64,000 nt of DNA from Rhineura floridana. Taxonomy: Eukaryota > Chordata > Lepidosauria > Squamata > Rhineuridae. Below the pieces are notes generated by a model, which worked only from the letters and a program-made list of their open reading frames with translations, was not told the origin of the DNA and made no database searches. Positions 44,890 to 57,100 of the stretch are shown piece by piece (positions within the stretch are counted from its first letter, which is position 1; every line of letters begins with the position of its first letter). The stretch spans positions 178,402,373-178,466,372 of the forward strand of contig NC_084482.1 of the NCBI RefSeq assembly GCF_030035675.1. The letters are read 5' to 3'. The position numbers and the translations under genes were made by a program.

Positions 44890-46605
44890 GAGTCAGAAAC
44901 TTTCATCAGCTCAAACAAAAAGGGGACTGAAACCCTTTAGGACAGATGGTGTTTGGAGTTTGGCAGTGGCTAAAGACTGCCTTCACCATTAGCAAGATGT
45001 TTCCCAGCTTTAACAGAGCAAGCATATATTCACATGGGAATGGAAGCAATATGTTTAGACTGAACTGCACATCACTAGACAGTAAGGGGAACATTACTGC
45101 TTAACTTGCTGTTAGTGATGGGACAAAAGGTTTCACGGGCTTCCAAAAATATATTAATTAATATTTCTGTAAACCCTGCTGGACAGTGCATAGATGACAG
45201 TTATGTGAAAGATGTGTGCTGACATAATCCTTACCGCTGGCAAGTTCATAGAGAAGACCAGGCTCCTCCAGAATGTTTGGTTGCCTGCAGGGCTTTTCTA
45301 TAATGTTAAGATCAGCAACTCTCTCTCTCTGTCTCTGTCTCTCTCTCTGTCTCTCTGTGTATACACATATAATAAAAATATAATTTATTATTTATTTTCA
45401 AGACCCTCATTTCTTTGTGGATCTTCAAGGTAGTGTATCCTAAATGGCCCACCAGCCATACAGGATCTAATCAACCCATTGACAGCCTCACCTGGAGGTG
45501 ATATGTCTGTGTCATGGGATTTCTTACAACATCACCCACACACAGAATACCATCCTCCCCATCAGTATAGAACACCATATCCAGTGTTGGACTAGCATTC
45601 TGCGCTGGGCCAGATTAACACTGAAATAGCAACATGATTGCCATGGGAGCCACAAAGCCCTGAGTTACATCTGGCCTTGGTCAATCGCAGCTAATGAAGT
45701 GGGGCAAAGCCATCCTCCTGGTACCAGGATTACTGCAGCTTACCTGAATGGGGAAGGGGCGAGGGTGTGCAGATGCACTGGCGCAGCCAATACAGTGCTG
45801 CTACTGATGCATCCACATAACTCCAACCTCTCTGTCTTCCTATCCTGCCCCAACCAGATAAGCTGCAGTGACACTGGTGTCACCCAGGAGGGCTGCTCTG
45901 CCCCACTATTGGCCTTGGTATAGATGGTGAAATCCCTGATACCGAGAAGTTGTGGGAGCTCTCAATGCGAAATCTGAGGCCTTCATTTCTCGGTCAATCT
46001 GGTAATAAATTGGGCTGATCTGCAAACTCAATAGCAATGTTTGATAGATCTCAGCCAGCACTAAAGCCTGATAAGCCTAACCTAACTGCTGAGAGGAATA
46101 ACAGCAGAAGCCTTAAATGATTTGCTATTGTTCAACCTTTCAAAAGCAGATGAAGTATGTAATTTACTGCAATAACGTTATCTTCACGAGACACATTCAT
46201 TAAGGAGCACTGCAATAATGAAATATAATTATACGTAGATTTAATTACCCTTCTTCATATTTAAAGACTCCATACAACACTTTTGTGAGGTTTTTTGTTT
46301 CTATTTTTCTTAAAGAATCTGGGAGTTGATGCTGTCCATTACTGGCAGTTAACTTGACCAGGGAAAGGGAAGGAGCAAGATCACTGGGGGACAGTTGCCC
46401 TTGAATGCAGATTAAGTTTATCACACTGAGCACAAAGTATGTTACATCAGAATCGACCGAAGAATGGCAGGGTGTAATGAATGGGGCATATACCAGATTG
46501 CCATTTTTGATTACTCCATGCTGTCCATTGGATTTGGTGGAAACAAGAACCCCTGATGGGCAACAGTGCTGTTAATGTCAAGAAAGGCCCCATTCTTAAC
46601 AGCAG
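44890..46605. other. intergenic DNA with no recognised gene
   Basis: Contains a CTCTGT/CT microsatellite at 45,320-45,358. No coding region or named repeat is recognised. Confidence 0.35.
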
Positions 46606-46611
46606 AAGCCA

Positions 46612-46868
46612 TTTTATTTATTTATTTGTTTATTTATTTATTTATTTATATATATCCCGCCCTTCCTCCCAGCAGGGGCCTATGGCAGCAAACAAAAGCA
46701 CTAAAAACTTTAAAACATCATAAAAACAGACATTAAAAAACATTAAAACAAAACATCTTTAAAAACATTTTTAAAAAACCTTTAAAAACATCTTTTTTAA
46801 AAAAGTTAAAAAACATTAAAAAGCAAAAAAGAGGTTTAAAAACATATTTAAAAAGCAGTTCCAATTTT
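46612..46868 (-). mobile_element. L2-like LINE 3' UTR and tail
   Basis: Plus strand begins with a TTTA repeat, then ATATCCCGCCCTTCCTCCCA and GCAGGGGCCTATGGCAGCAA, and a long AAAACATTTAAAA-type UTR. Same family as the copies at 42,165 and 54,178. Confidence 0.75.
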
Positions 46869-46869
46869 A

Positions 46870-48520
46870 ATGGAACCATCTGTTGTTTTAGGAACAACAA
46901 CTAGTAACAAACCAACACCACTTTCCAACTCACACACATCCTCAACATGTTTAATTTTTGTTCTCTACGACTACCCCACCAAATCTGCATGGCTAATGCC
47001 TTCCAGGGTCTTTACCTTTTGTTTCTTTCAAACATTTATACTATCATTCCATCCTAAAGGAAACCCAGGGTGACTAACAAAAATTAAAGCAATTGTATAA
47101 TTTCATTGTACATACAATGAATTGGCATAGAATCATGACTGAAACAAACCAGTTAGCACAACCGTGTCCAACAGTTTTTTCATATTTGCCAAACTTGTGG
47201 CAAATGTGTTAACATTTTTGCCACATGACAAAAAAAAAATAACTGTGTTTTGAGGGCAGAAAAATACACAATGATGTTTTGAATTATTTATTGATAGAAT
47301 TAGGGTGCAATTCAACTCATATTTATGCCGGTCTGAGGGGAGTTAGATATGGCAGACCCCTGTCTGAGCCAGCAGAGACCCAGCTAGGCTGTCAGAAGCC
47401 CCCTGCTGCGGCAGAATTAATAGTCTGCCAGGGAAGCCTAGCCCTGAGGAAGAGGGGCTGGCAAAAGGTAAGGCCTGAAAAAGGGGGATTCCAGGGGCAT
47501 GTTGGAGGAGGAGCTGAGAGGGAGGACTTATGCAACATCCAACTCACATTCGGGGGGCTCCTGCAGCTCCCAATCCGAGCCAAAGTTACACTGGCCCTTA
47601 CTCACTGGTAGGGGTATTCATGAGAGCCAGCTTTTTCTTTTTCGCTCGTGTGTGCAGCTCCCTGCGGAGTCAATATTCCTCTGGCCCGGAGACTCCCAAA
47701 TGGAAAATGGATGCAGCAGAGCTTTCCACCAGCTTCTCCTCTACCAGCACCACTTCTGCCAGCTTCCCATAAGTTGGATTGTTCTGTTAGTGAGAAATAT
47801 GACATATCTTTTCATTAAGTAGTGCAGGGAAATCAGACATAAAATCTGTTAGAATGCATCGTAACTCCACCTCCAAATTTTCATCCAATATCTGCAACCT
47901 ATATTTTAATTTCACAATTTTTAGCAGAAAAATTTGGTTCACAGAGCCATGTTGAAAAGAGTTTTGAAATAACTGTTTAGAACCGCAAACTCATTTTGAT
48001 TTAAAATATGCATCCACAACTGAATCATCTTTCAAATGTTGAGTGCTTTGAAGTGAAATCACATCTGCCTGAGAAAGGTGCCTCTCCAAAGAAAGAAGCC
48101 TCACAAGCTCTTGAGATCGTTGAGAATTGTAGATGTTAAAGTAAAATGGATCTTACAGGCATTAAAAAACAATTTTGTACTTTTCAAAGTCAGAAAACTG
48201 TATAGGACCCAAGGACAAATCTGTGACAAAGTACAAAAGAGTGGAGGAGGGACACTTTTTTGGTACATGTATAAAATAATTTTATTATAAAAAATTAGAG
48301 AAGGAGTAAATAGGGAGCCTGGCAGATCTCCCCAGGGAGGGATTCCAGAACCTAGGTGTCACCACAGAGTAGACACTATTTCTCATGCCTGCCCACCGTA
48401 CCACTTACAATGAGACACAGACAAGGGTCTTAGCACTCGGGAAAGTACATATGGAAGATGTTCAATTATTATTTTTGAAAATATACTTCTATAGGATAGT
48501 TTGGTGGCAAACCTATCTGG
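46870..48520. other. intergenic DNA; possible MITE at 47,305-47,785
   Basis: GTGCAATTCAACTCAT (47,309) and ATAAGTTGGATTGTTCT (47,770) are weakly inverted and enclose GC-rich sequence unlike its surroundings, so an unclassified element is possible. Nothing else is recognised. Confidence 0.3.
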
Positions 48521-48524
48521 ACAG

Positions 48525-49150
48525 GGATAACGTAGTTTCTGTTGTCTGTGCTCTGGTAACCTCTAGGTTAGATTATTGCAATGCATTGTACATGGAGCTG
48601 CCTTTGAATACAGTTTGGAAACTATAATTCTGGCCTGACTGCACTGGCTACCAATTAGTTTCCAGGCTCAATTCAAAGTGCTGGTTTTGACCTATAAATC
48701 CTTATGCAGCTCAGGACCACCATACTTCAAGGTCCGCCTCTTCCCTTATGAACTAGCCTGGGCCCTGCAGTCTTCATCAGAGGCCCTTTTCCAGGTTCTT
48801 CACCCAAGGGAGGTGCGGCAGGTGGCCACATGAGAACAGGCCTTTTCAGTGATGGCTCCCTGCCTGTGGAATGGTCTCCCCAGTGAAATACACCTGATAA
48901 TCAGTTTTTAGGCACCAGGCTAAGACATTTTTATTCACTCAGGCCTTTGGTAACTAAGCTGGCCTCTTTGGTGGTGCTCATCTTTTAGTGGGATGGGTAA
49001 CACTTGTGCTTATTTTTGGGATTTTTTTATTGCACATTGTTTTAGATTTTCTGGTTTTAATTGTTTTTATCTGTTGAATTTTACCTTGTTAAGTTAACCT
49101 GAGTCTTTTTTTTCTATAAAGTGACTAAGCAATGTAATAAAGAATAATAA
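48525..49150 (+). mobile_element. L2-like LINE 3' end
   Basis: The frame reads VCALVTSRLDYCNALYMELP near 48,545-48,610 and is frameshifted after it. A degraded terminal region (CCTTTTCAGTGATGGCTCCC) and a UTR follow, ending at GCAATGTAATAAAGAATAAT. 5' truncated. Confidence 0.8.
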
Positions 49151-49154
49151 AATA

Positions 49155-50340
49155 GTACAGTAGTGATAGGGATCAAGGCGTCTGACAGGGCCTGGGGCGC
49201 TATGCCCTCTAGTGAGCCCCTCTAGCTTCAAATGGGCCCTGGTGATAGCAGCAGCAGCAGTGCTTTGAGCAACACTAGGTGGCTTAGTCTAGCCACCATT
49301 TTACTTTGCCTTTACATAGCATTGCTCCAAGAGCATTATGGGTAATTTGAATGATGGCTATACTCAGCTGTCCAGCACTGCCTGGTGAACAAGACCAGGA
49401 AAAAAACATTAAAAGAGGACCTAGAGCAGGCGTCAGCTATCTGCCCTGCTGAGGCAGTGGAGTCCTGACAGCTGCCTGGGGATGCCAGGGACTGTTGCCA
49501 GCCCTGAAATTGTTGCAACCATAAAAGAGCCCCAGAGAGTTTTGTGATTTCAAAAGTTATTTCCAAATATTATTTCAGAGTAGGATTTTGTTTTAATCCC
49601 TGCAGTATCATTTTCCCCAATATAAAGCAGCATTTTGTGAGCCCCAAAGCATCATTTTTAAAAATATTATTCCTTTACCCAGGGCTGCATACATGCATGA
49701 ATGCTAATTAGCAATTTGAAAATTTGACTGACTTCTTCATATGTTTTTCCCACCTCTTATCAAACTCCTGGCACATCCCTTTACCTTAAACCCTGTGAAT
49801 ATGTTCTTTATACCAAGGCCTTTGAACTCCTCTTTGGGTAGAATTCTTTCAAATCCTTTTGGTTGGAATACTTTCATATCCTCTGAGCTCAGACATTTTA
49901 TGGAAATGAGCACTGGGATTTAGCACTTCTTGCTTTTGTTCCTAACCGAATTTAGAATAGTTTTCCAAATCTAAAATGGCAGCATAAAATGGCCATAAGA
50001 CAGTGACATCTGGATCATATTCTGCATTTCCTTTTTAAATATTAAGAGGCCAATGTTGTTGTTTTTAAAGCATGATCTAAAGTTTATACACAAACTCCAG
50101 TTTTTTGCACAGATGAAAGAGGCAGGGGAACATACAGATAGTACTACAAACTAGGAGGATACCAAGCTCATTAATTATAGTAAATCTGTGGCCTTAGCCT
50201 TTATTGTTGGAATCTCCAGCTTAGCCAAGTTCTCATTCCTATTGAATGCAATCATATCAAAATATAATTCCCATTTGCCATACAATCCTCTGCATATTTA
50301 CTTGGAAAGAATCTCAATTGATTTTAATGGGACTTACTCC
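49155..50340. other. intergenic DNA with an oligomeric repeat remnant
   Basis: 50,265-50,345 carries the TTTACTTGG...GGGACTTACTCCCAG module also seen at 6,858-6,950. No gene is recognised. Confidence 0.35.
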
Positions 50341-50429
50341 CAGTCCTAGGTACATATGTATAGAATTACAACTTTAGCCAAGGCTGCTGATGGTCCAAAT
50401 TTATTTGATGCCTTCCCAGACCATTTTCT

Positions 50430-50640
50430 AATGCAGAGATCTAACGCTGACAACACCATTGGTCGTTGTCTGATGGACCTCATTAACCAAGTTCCAAAGA
50501 TTTCACCGGAGGACTTTGAGACAATGTTGAACAGCAATACCAATGACTTGTTGATGGTGACTTACTTGGAAAATCTCACGCAGTCACAGATCACTCTCAA
50601 TGAAAAAAATCCTAAACCTGTAATGAACTCCTAACTGTCT
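50430..50640 (+). pseudogene. EIF3F retropseudogene, 3' coding end
   Basis: The frame reads [20 protein letters not shown], then [20 protein letters not shown] and [15 protein letters not shown], matching the C-terminus of eIF3 subunit F (ADNTVGR...[24 protein letters not shown]...LTQSQIALNEK). The last residues are frameshifted: CTAAACCTGTAA, the expected LNL-stop, lies in another frame. 5' truncated and intronless. The parent is a translation initiation factor subunit with an MPN domain, which is absent here. No poly(A) tail or target duplication is evident. Confidence 0.85.
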
Positions 50641-50697
50641 TATAACAGGATAACATGAAGAAAACAAAGTAATGTATGTGGCTCCTTCCACTTAAAT

Positions 50698-50835
50698 CAG
50701 GTGTGAAGAACCTTTAGCCCACCAGATATTGCTGAACTATAACTCGCACCTTCGCTGGCCATAGCCCATGCTTGCTAGGGCTGATGAGAGTTGTAGTTCA
50801 GAAACATCTGGAGGGCCAAAGGTTCCCCGCTCCTG
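50698..50835. mobile_element. hAT-type MITE with exact 8-bp target duplication
   Basis: 138 bp, ends CAGGTGTGAAGAACCTTTAG and CCAAAGGTTCCCCGCTCCTG. Flanked by ACTTAAAT at 50,690-50,697 and 50,836-50,843. Internal GAGTTGTAGTTCAGAAACAT. Confidence 0.88.
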
Positions 50836-50861
50836 ACTTAAATGAATGTTTGTGTAGTCTG

Positions 50862-51255
50862 GGAAAAGGAGAGTGTGTGCGTGTAAGTGTGTGTGTGAGA
50901 GAGTAGTATGAATATGTGGTCTGTGTGAGAGAGGGACAAATGCACTTTGGCAGAGACAGGCCTGTACAGAGGGGGGCTAGGCCCTCCTAACAAGTTTCTC
51001 CCCAAAAAACTTTTACAAAAAAGGGGTGTGTGAAACCGGCAACCCTGCAAATGTTGCTGGAGCTGGACTGCATATGCACATTATCCATGACCACTGGCCA
51101 TGCTCGCTGGGGCTAATGGGAGTTGGTGGATACAAGGCTCCTCACCCTAGTATAAACAAAGGCATAATTCCACATTCAGGGGTGGGGGTCTTCTTAAATT
51201 AGAATGTTGCATATTGGCATTCTGCATCATCTCTAAGATTCTACAGACTATGATT
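50862..51255. other. GT/GA-rich stretch and partial repeat
   Basis: 50,870-50,935 is GTGTGT/GAGAGA-rich. 51,045-51,150 (GGCCATGCTCGCTGGGGCTA, ATGGGAGTTG) looks like half of a MITE of the same group as the neighbour at 50,698. No gene. Confidence 0.4.
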
Positions 51256-51257
51256 TT

Positions 51258-51457
51258 GTGTGTGTTGGGAGACCAGGGTTAGAATCCCCACACAGCCATG
51301 AAGCTCACTGGGTGACCTCAGGCCAGTCACTGCCTCTCAGCCTCAGAGGGAGGCAGTGGTAAACCCCCTCTCAATACCGCTTACCATGAAAACCCTATTC
51401 ATAGGGTCACCGCAAGTTGGAATCGACTTGAAGGCAGTCCATTTCATTTCATTGGAT
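51258..51457 (+). mobile_element. Sauria-type SINE, 5'-shortened
   Basis: B-box region GGGTTAGAATCCCC, then GGCCAGTCACTGCCTCTCAG, GGCAGTGGTAAACCCCCTCT, CATAGGGTCACCGCAAGTTG and the tail CTTGAAGGCAGTCCATTTCA. The A-box half of the head is missing. Confidence 0.85.
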
Positions 51458-51572
51458 TCTTTCAAAATGCTTCTGATTCTCCTTCCCTTAAATCCCACCA
51501 CACAAATCTAATCCAATTTTAGAGGTGGAACCTGCGAATTGCTTTACTTCCCCTCTTCTCTTATAGACAAAA

Positions 51573-51724
51573 AGGGGCTATTTATTTATTTATACATTTA
51601 CCTTTCCTTCAAGGAGCTCGAGGTGGCATACATGGTTCTCCTCCCTCTCCTTTTTATCCCCATAACAACCCTATGAGGCAAGTTAGGCTGAGAGACTGAT
51701 TGGCCAAGGTCACCCAGTAAGAAA
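51573..51724 (-). mobile_element. tRNA-derived SINE of the second family
   Basis: The reverse complement reads CTTACTGGGTGACCTTGGCC, CTCTCAGCCTAACTTGCCTC and CACCTCGAGCTCCTTGAAGG, then AAATAAATAAATA. The 5' head is missing. It is the same family as 39,486-39,700. Confidence 0.7.
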
Positions 51725-51880
51725 ATGTTTCTCCCAAGAGCTGGTTGTAGGTTAAAAGAAAAGTATCACGGCGGGCTAGCACTTCAGCAGCAAACCTCAG
51801 CAGCTGCAGGAACAACTTCTCTCCCCCCCCAAGTTAGCATTACTGATCTTAATCCTGAAATCAGGGGGAGAAAGAAAAAC

Positions 51881-51881
<1 letters not shown>

Positions 51882-51924
<43 letters not shown>

Positions 51925-51925
51925 T
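51882..51925. repeat. CT/CA microsatellite
   Basis: A TCTCTCTC run followed directly by a CACACACA run. Confidence 0.95.
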
Positions 51926-52063
51926 GCACGTTTTTAGTGCCTCCCCCAGAACCTTTAGGCTGGCTATGAGCCTGGGCAGAGAGGGGGGAGAGAGATGTAT
52001 AGGTGCCATGTGTGTTTGAGTGAGTGAGAGACGATGTGTGTCTGTGGTCCATCTGTGTGCTGT

Positions 52064-52142
52064 ATGTTCCACTTAAATCAGGTATGAAGAACCTTTAGCG
52101 CCCCAGATGTTGCTGAACTACAACTCCCATCCTCTGGCCATG
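52064..52142 (+). mobile_element. half MITE with duplicated flank
   Basis: TTCCACTTAAATCAGG followed by TATGAAGAACCTTTAGCGCC and GAACTACAACTCCCAT repeats 50,686-50,760, including the unique 8-bp target site of that copy. The right half is absent. Confidence 0.65.
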
Positions 52143-52144
52143 AG

Positions 52145-52650
52145 TGAATATGGTGTTGCCACCTTGTATATTTTTCCTGATACTAGGCCCCCCATAGGCC
52201 TACAGGTTTGGTTAACTCATAGTTAGGTGCCTGTATTGAATTAGGTGAGTTGTGCTCTTAGAGCTTCTTTTGCTCTTGCCTAGATTCATGCTTTTAGAGG
52301 AAAATATCTCAGCAACAGCCATTTTCCCCACTTCCCCGTCCCACAAATGGTGGCTTCCTTTGTACTGTTCTCCTTATTTCCCACACAAACAGACTGACTC
52401 AGAAACTAATGTGGATTTGTCTGTATATGGGACAACTTCACCACCACACACACACAGTCCTCAAAGCTGCTTACAGGCATAAAAAAATAAATAAAAGCAA
52501 TAAGAGCATCAAATAGATAACAAATTACATAACATTCATAAATAAGCTGGCAACATCTAAAAGCGTCAACCAGCCAACACAGTGAATCAATTAAGCATCA
52601 AACACTTTAAAAAGAACAATTTCCAGAAGGTTGGCATGTCAGTTGTAGCA
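52145..52650. other. degraded LINE-like UTR, no gene
   Basis: 52,480-52,620 is A-rich and repetitive (AAAATAAATAAAAGCAATAA), as in LINE 3' UTRs in minus orientation. Nothing coding. Confidence 0.35.
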
Positions 52651-52655
52651 GAAAC

Positions 52656-53572
52656 AAACCTTCTTGTGGCACCTACAAGACTAACAGTTTCATTATGGCA
52701 TACATTCTCATGGGGAAAAAAAGACAGGCAAGGTCAAAGGGACTAAAAAACACAAAAAGTTTGTGAAAAATGGTTTATGAAAGGATAACCAAGACCAAAC
52801 TTTCATGAGCCATAGTCTATTTCATGAAGTGGAATCTTAAATGGGCAAGAAAACACACACGTGATGCTCTGGTGGGTGGGTGAGAATGGAGAGGAGTGAG
52901 TTCATAGGGAAATGAAATGCAAAAAGAACAGATAGTGATAATAAATAATTACGTGATCAATTAACAAAGACTGCAGCATTTGTGGTAACAAATCCTGGCA
53001 TTGCTAAGCTAATTAACATGTGATTCTTTTGAAAAACTGTAATCTTCATTCATGCCACAGGTAACAGAACTGAATTGTCCAATAGATTGAAATTCACGGA
53101 GAAACTCCAGCAGGAAATTGATGGATTACAATTTACCAGGCAATTCAATTGCATCACCCATGGCTTGAATTGAAATTATAACTTTCTATCATGCTACATG
53201 TGTCATTTTACCAATGCCAGGATGTTTGCACTACCATCAATGCTGCCTTGTTTAAGTGATCAGTCTAACTATTTTGCTTTCAGGTAATTATCATTGTCTG
53301 CCTCCCCCCCCCCATTTCATTTCCCTCTGAACTCTATATTCTGCTCCACCAGCACTAGAAGTTTGTTTGTTTGCTTGTTAGATAATTTATATTTACTCTT
53401 TCATATTTTAAAGAGGTAAGTGCTTGCCAATTCAAGATTTATGATATATGCTTGCCAATTCAGGATTGTATTTCATGTGTGCAACACGGTAGACTGTAGT
53501 CTATGAAAACCTCTGCCATAATAAATGTATTTGTCTTCAGGGTGCCACAAGATTCTCAGTTGGTTTTGCTTT
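52656..53572. mobile_element. unclassified 0.9-kb element with terminal inverted repeats
   Basis: 52,661-52,720 (CTTCTTGTGGCACCTACAAG, then TTCATTATGGCATAC) is inverted at 53,490-53,560 (GCCATAATAAATGTATTTGT, then GGTGCCACAAGATTCTC). No significant reading frame lies inside. The ends recur widely in reptile genomes as I remember, but I cannot name the superfamily. Confidence 0.5.
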
Positions 53573-53574
53573 TA

Positions 53575-54175
53575 AAGAGCCATTCTCACAAGCTTTCATA
53601 ACATTGGGAGAGGCAAATAAGATAAGCCTCCTGGGACCAGGAGTTCTAGGGATTAAGGGCTTGCTCATATGGAAGTTTAATGTGGATTTGATGCAACTCC
53701 TCCCTACATTTTCTCCTCCACCATCCACATGATGTCCTCCTCATGCAAATGCCAGCCCACAACTTTTTGTCATTGAATCTATATTTTCCCAATCTGCAGA
53801 TAATCCAACAAAGGGGAGAGGAAATCCTACATAAGATTGTGAATTGCCCAGCTATAGATGCAATGAAACACACTGTGGCATCACTTTTTCATGGATAGTT
53901 CTATACATGTGTGTGGTGACATTTCATTGAGTGCTCTATACCACAAAGCACCCCCTACTTCCATTTGCTCCTCACCTCAGCGCATACTCACTGTTTTGTT
54001 ACCATTAGTTCAATGGATTCAGCTGGTTGTTGCTAAAGGCACGTTTGTGGTATGTGTGTGTATCTGTGATAAACATACACATATATATTTAATGCAGCTG
54101 TTTTGTGCAAAACTGCATGTGCAAAAAACAGCTCTATTAAAAATAAACATTAAATTGGCCCTTTAGAATATAGGG
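53575..54175. other. intergenic DNA with no recognised feature
   Basis: A palindromic short stretch GCAGCTGTTTTGTGCAAAAC occurs near 54,096. Nothing else is recognised. Confidence 0.35.
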
Positions 54176-54177
54176 TT

Positions 54178-57100
54178 TATTTATTTATTTATTATTTGAT
54201 TTATATCCTGCCCTTTCTCCTAGTAGGAGCCAGGGTGTGAAATAAACGCATTAAAAACACTTTAAAACATCATAAAAACAGACTTTAAAATATATTAAAA
54301 CAAAAACATCATTAAAATATGTTAAAACAAAACATCTTTAAAAAACTTTTTTAAAAAGCTTTAAAAACATTAAAAAAGAAGGTTTAAAATATATTAAAAA
54401 GCAATTCCAACATAGATGCAGACTGGGATAAGCTCTCTACTTAAAAGGCTGGTTGAAAGAGGAAGGTCTTCAGTAGACACTGAAAAGATAACAGCCTGTC
54501 TAATATTTAAGGCAAGGGAATTCCAAAGGCTTGGTGCACTGGGTATATAAGGAGTAAGACAGTCTTTAAGATATCCTGGTTCCAAGCCGCATAGGGCTTT
54601 GTACACCAAAATTAGAACTTTGAACTTAGCCTGGTATCTAATAGGTAGCCAGTGCAATTATTTCAGTAGCGGAGTAACATGTTGGCAATAACCTGCTCAT
54701 GCATTTTGCACCAGCTGCAGCTTCCAGACCAACCTCAAGGGTAGCCCCACATAGAGCGCATTATAGTAATCTAACCTGGAGGTTACCAGTGCATGGACAA
54801 CAGTGGTCAGGCTATCCCGGTCCAGAAATGGCTGCAACTGTCATACCATCTGAAGGCACTCCTCCTAGCCATGGAGGTTACCTGCGCATCTACCTGCGCA
54901 TCTAGCAACAAAGATGAATCCAGGAACACCCCCAGACTATGGACCTGCTCTTTCAGAGGGAGTACGACCCCACCCAAAGCAGGCAACTGACCAATTATTC
55001 TAATTCAGGATCCACCAACCAACACTATCTCTGTCTTGCTAGGACTGAGAGTCAGTTTATTGGCCCTCAACCAGCCCACCACAGAATCCAGGCACCAGTC
55101 CAGGGCTTGCACAGCCTCTCCTAATACAGATGTTACAGAGAAATAGAGCTAGGTATCATCAGCGTACTGCTGACACTTCACCCCAAATCTTCTGATGACC
55201 ACTCTCAAGGGCTTCATATAGATGTTAAACAACATGGGGGACAAGATGGTACCCTGAGGCACCCCACAGCACAACTGCCAGGGGGCCGAAAGACAATCAC
55301 CCAGTGCTATTCTCTGAAAATGTCCCTGGGGATAGGATTGGAACCACTGTAAAACAGTGCCTCCAATACCCATCTCACCAAGTCGACCCAGAAGGATACC
55401 ATGGTCAATGGTATCAAAAGCTGCTGAGATATTAAGTAAGAATCCATCAGGGTGACCAAGGCCAATTCAGTCCCATAACGAAGCTTGAACCCAGACTGGA
55501 TGGGTCAAGATAATCTATTTCATCCAAGAGTACTTGCAATTGCTGTGCCACAACCCTCTCAATCACCTTCCCTAAGAAGGGGGTATTTGCAACCAGGCAA
55601 TAGTTGTCACAAACCAATGGGTCCAGGGTGGGCTGTTTCAAGTGCAGTCGAATCACCACCTCTTTCAGGACAGCTAGAACCATTCCCTCCCGCAATGATG
55701 CATTGCCCACACCCTGGATCCACTCGGTCAGACCCCCTCGGCAAGCTTTAATAAGCCAAGAAGGGCAAGGGTCAGGGACACATTGCTGGCTGCATCGCAA
55801 GCACCTTGTCCGAGTAAACAGGCCGCATCAACTGAAACCATTCCCAAGAAGTTGCAGTAGATGTTGCACTGGAGACCTCACTGGGGACTATAGTAGATGT
55901 GGATGAGCCATCAAGATTGCTATGGAGGTGAGCAACTTTACCCTCAAAGTGCCTTGCAAAAATTCACAGTGGGCCTCGGAAGGGTCTAAAACTCCATTGC
56001 CTGGAGTTGATGTCAACAGACCTGAACAATACGGAAAAGCTCCACTGGATGGCTACTTGAGGATGCAATGGAGGCAGAGAAGTGGGCCTTCTTCACCGCC
56101 ACACAGTAGGCATGGTTATGATGTTTTACTCGTGCCTGATCAGCCTCACAGCACATCTTTTGCCACTTGCGTTCTAGCCATTCTCCAGCATGTTTCATTG
56201 CCCTTAGCTCACTGGTGTACCAAGGTGCAAACTGGGCTCCACAATGCCAGAAAGGGCACTCGGGGGCATGCCTTGCTGTTCGACAGCATGACAAGGGCTT
56301 CAACAGGGTCACCTGCTCTATCTACTGGGAACTCCCTCAGGGCATTCAGGAATCTAGTGGATTACATCAGTCTCCAGGGGTGGACCCCATTAATCTGTCC
56401 ACCACTCCTGGAAGGGGAGGATCGGAGTCATAAGTCTAAACTTCACCAGGAAGTGGTCTGACCCTGACAATGAGGTGACATCCACCCCCCTATCTCCAGA
56501 CCACCCCTTCCTCCATCTGGAGCAAAAGCCAAGTCGAGGGTGTGTGCCCTGCCCTATGTGTTGGGCTGGTGACAACTTGAGACAGCCCCATGGTCATCAT
56601 GGAGGCTGTGAAGTCCCAAGCAGGTACACTACAGGCAGCCTCAGTATGGACACTGAAATCACCCAGGACTGTTGTTCTGGCCTCCTCCAATACCACAGCT
56701 GAGACAGCCTCCCCCAGCTCGGTCAGAAAAGCTGGTGGGCAGCAGGGTGGACGGTACACCAGCAGCAACCCTAGTTTACTGTCTCCTTGGCCCGACACCA
56801 GGTGCAGCCCCTTACAGCCAGCTCCAAGACAGTGGTTTCCTGGTGACAGAGATGGACGTTCTGTAGACCACAGCAACTCCCCCCCCCATCCCTGCAGCCT
56901 GTGCTGGTGTTGCACCGAGTATCCAGGTGGGCAAAGCTGGATCAGCTCAACTCCTCCCAGCTCACCCACTCACTTCTTGGTAATGCACACCAAATTGGCA
57001 CCATCCATGATCATATCATGGATGAGTGTGGTCTTATTGTGTACCAATTTGGCGTTAAACAACAGTACACAAAGGCTAGTGGGCACAGCAGATATGCAAC

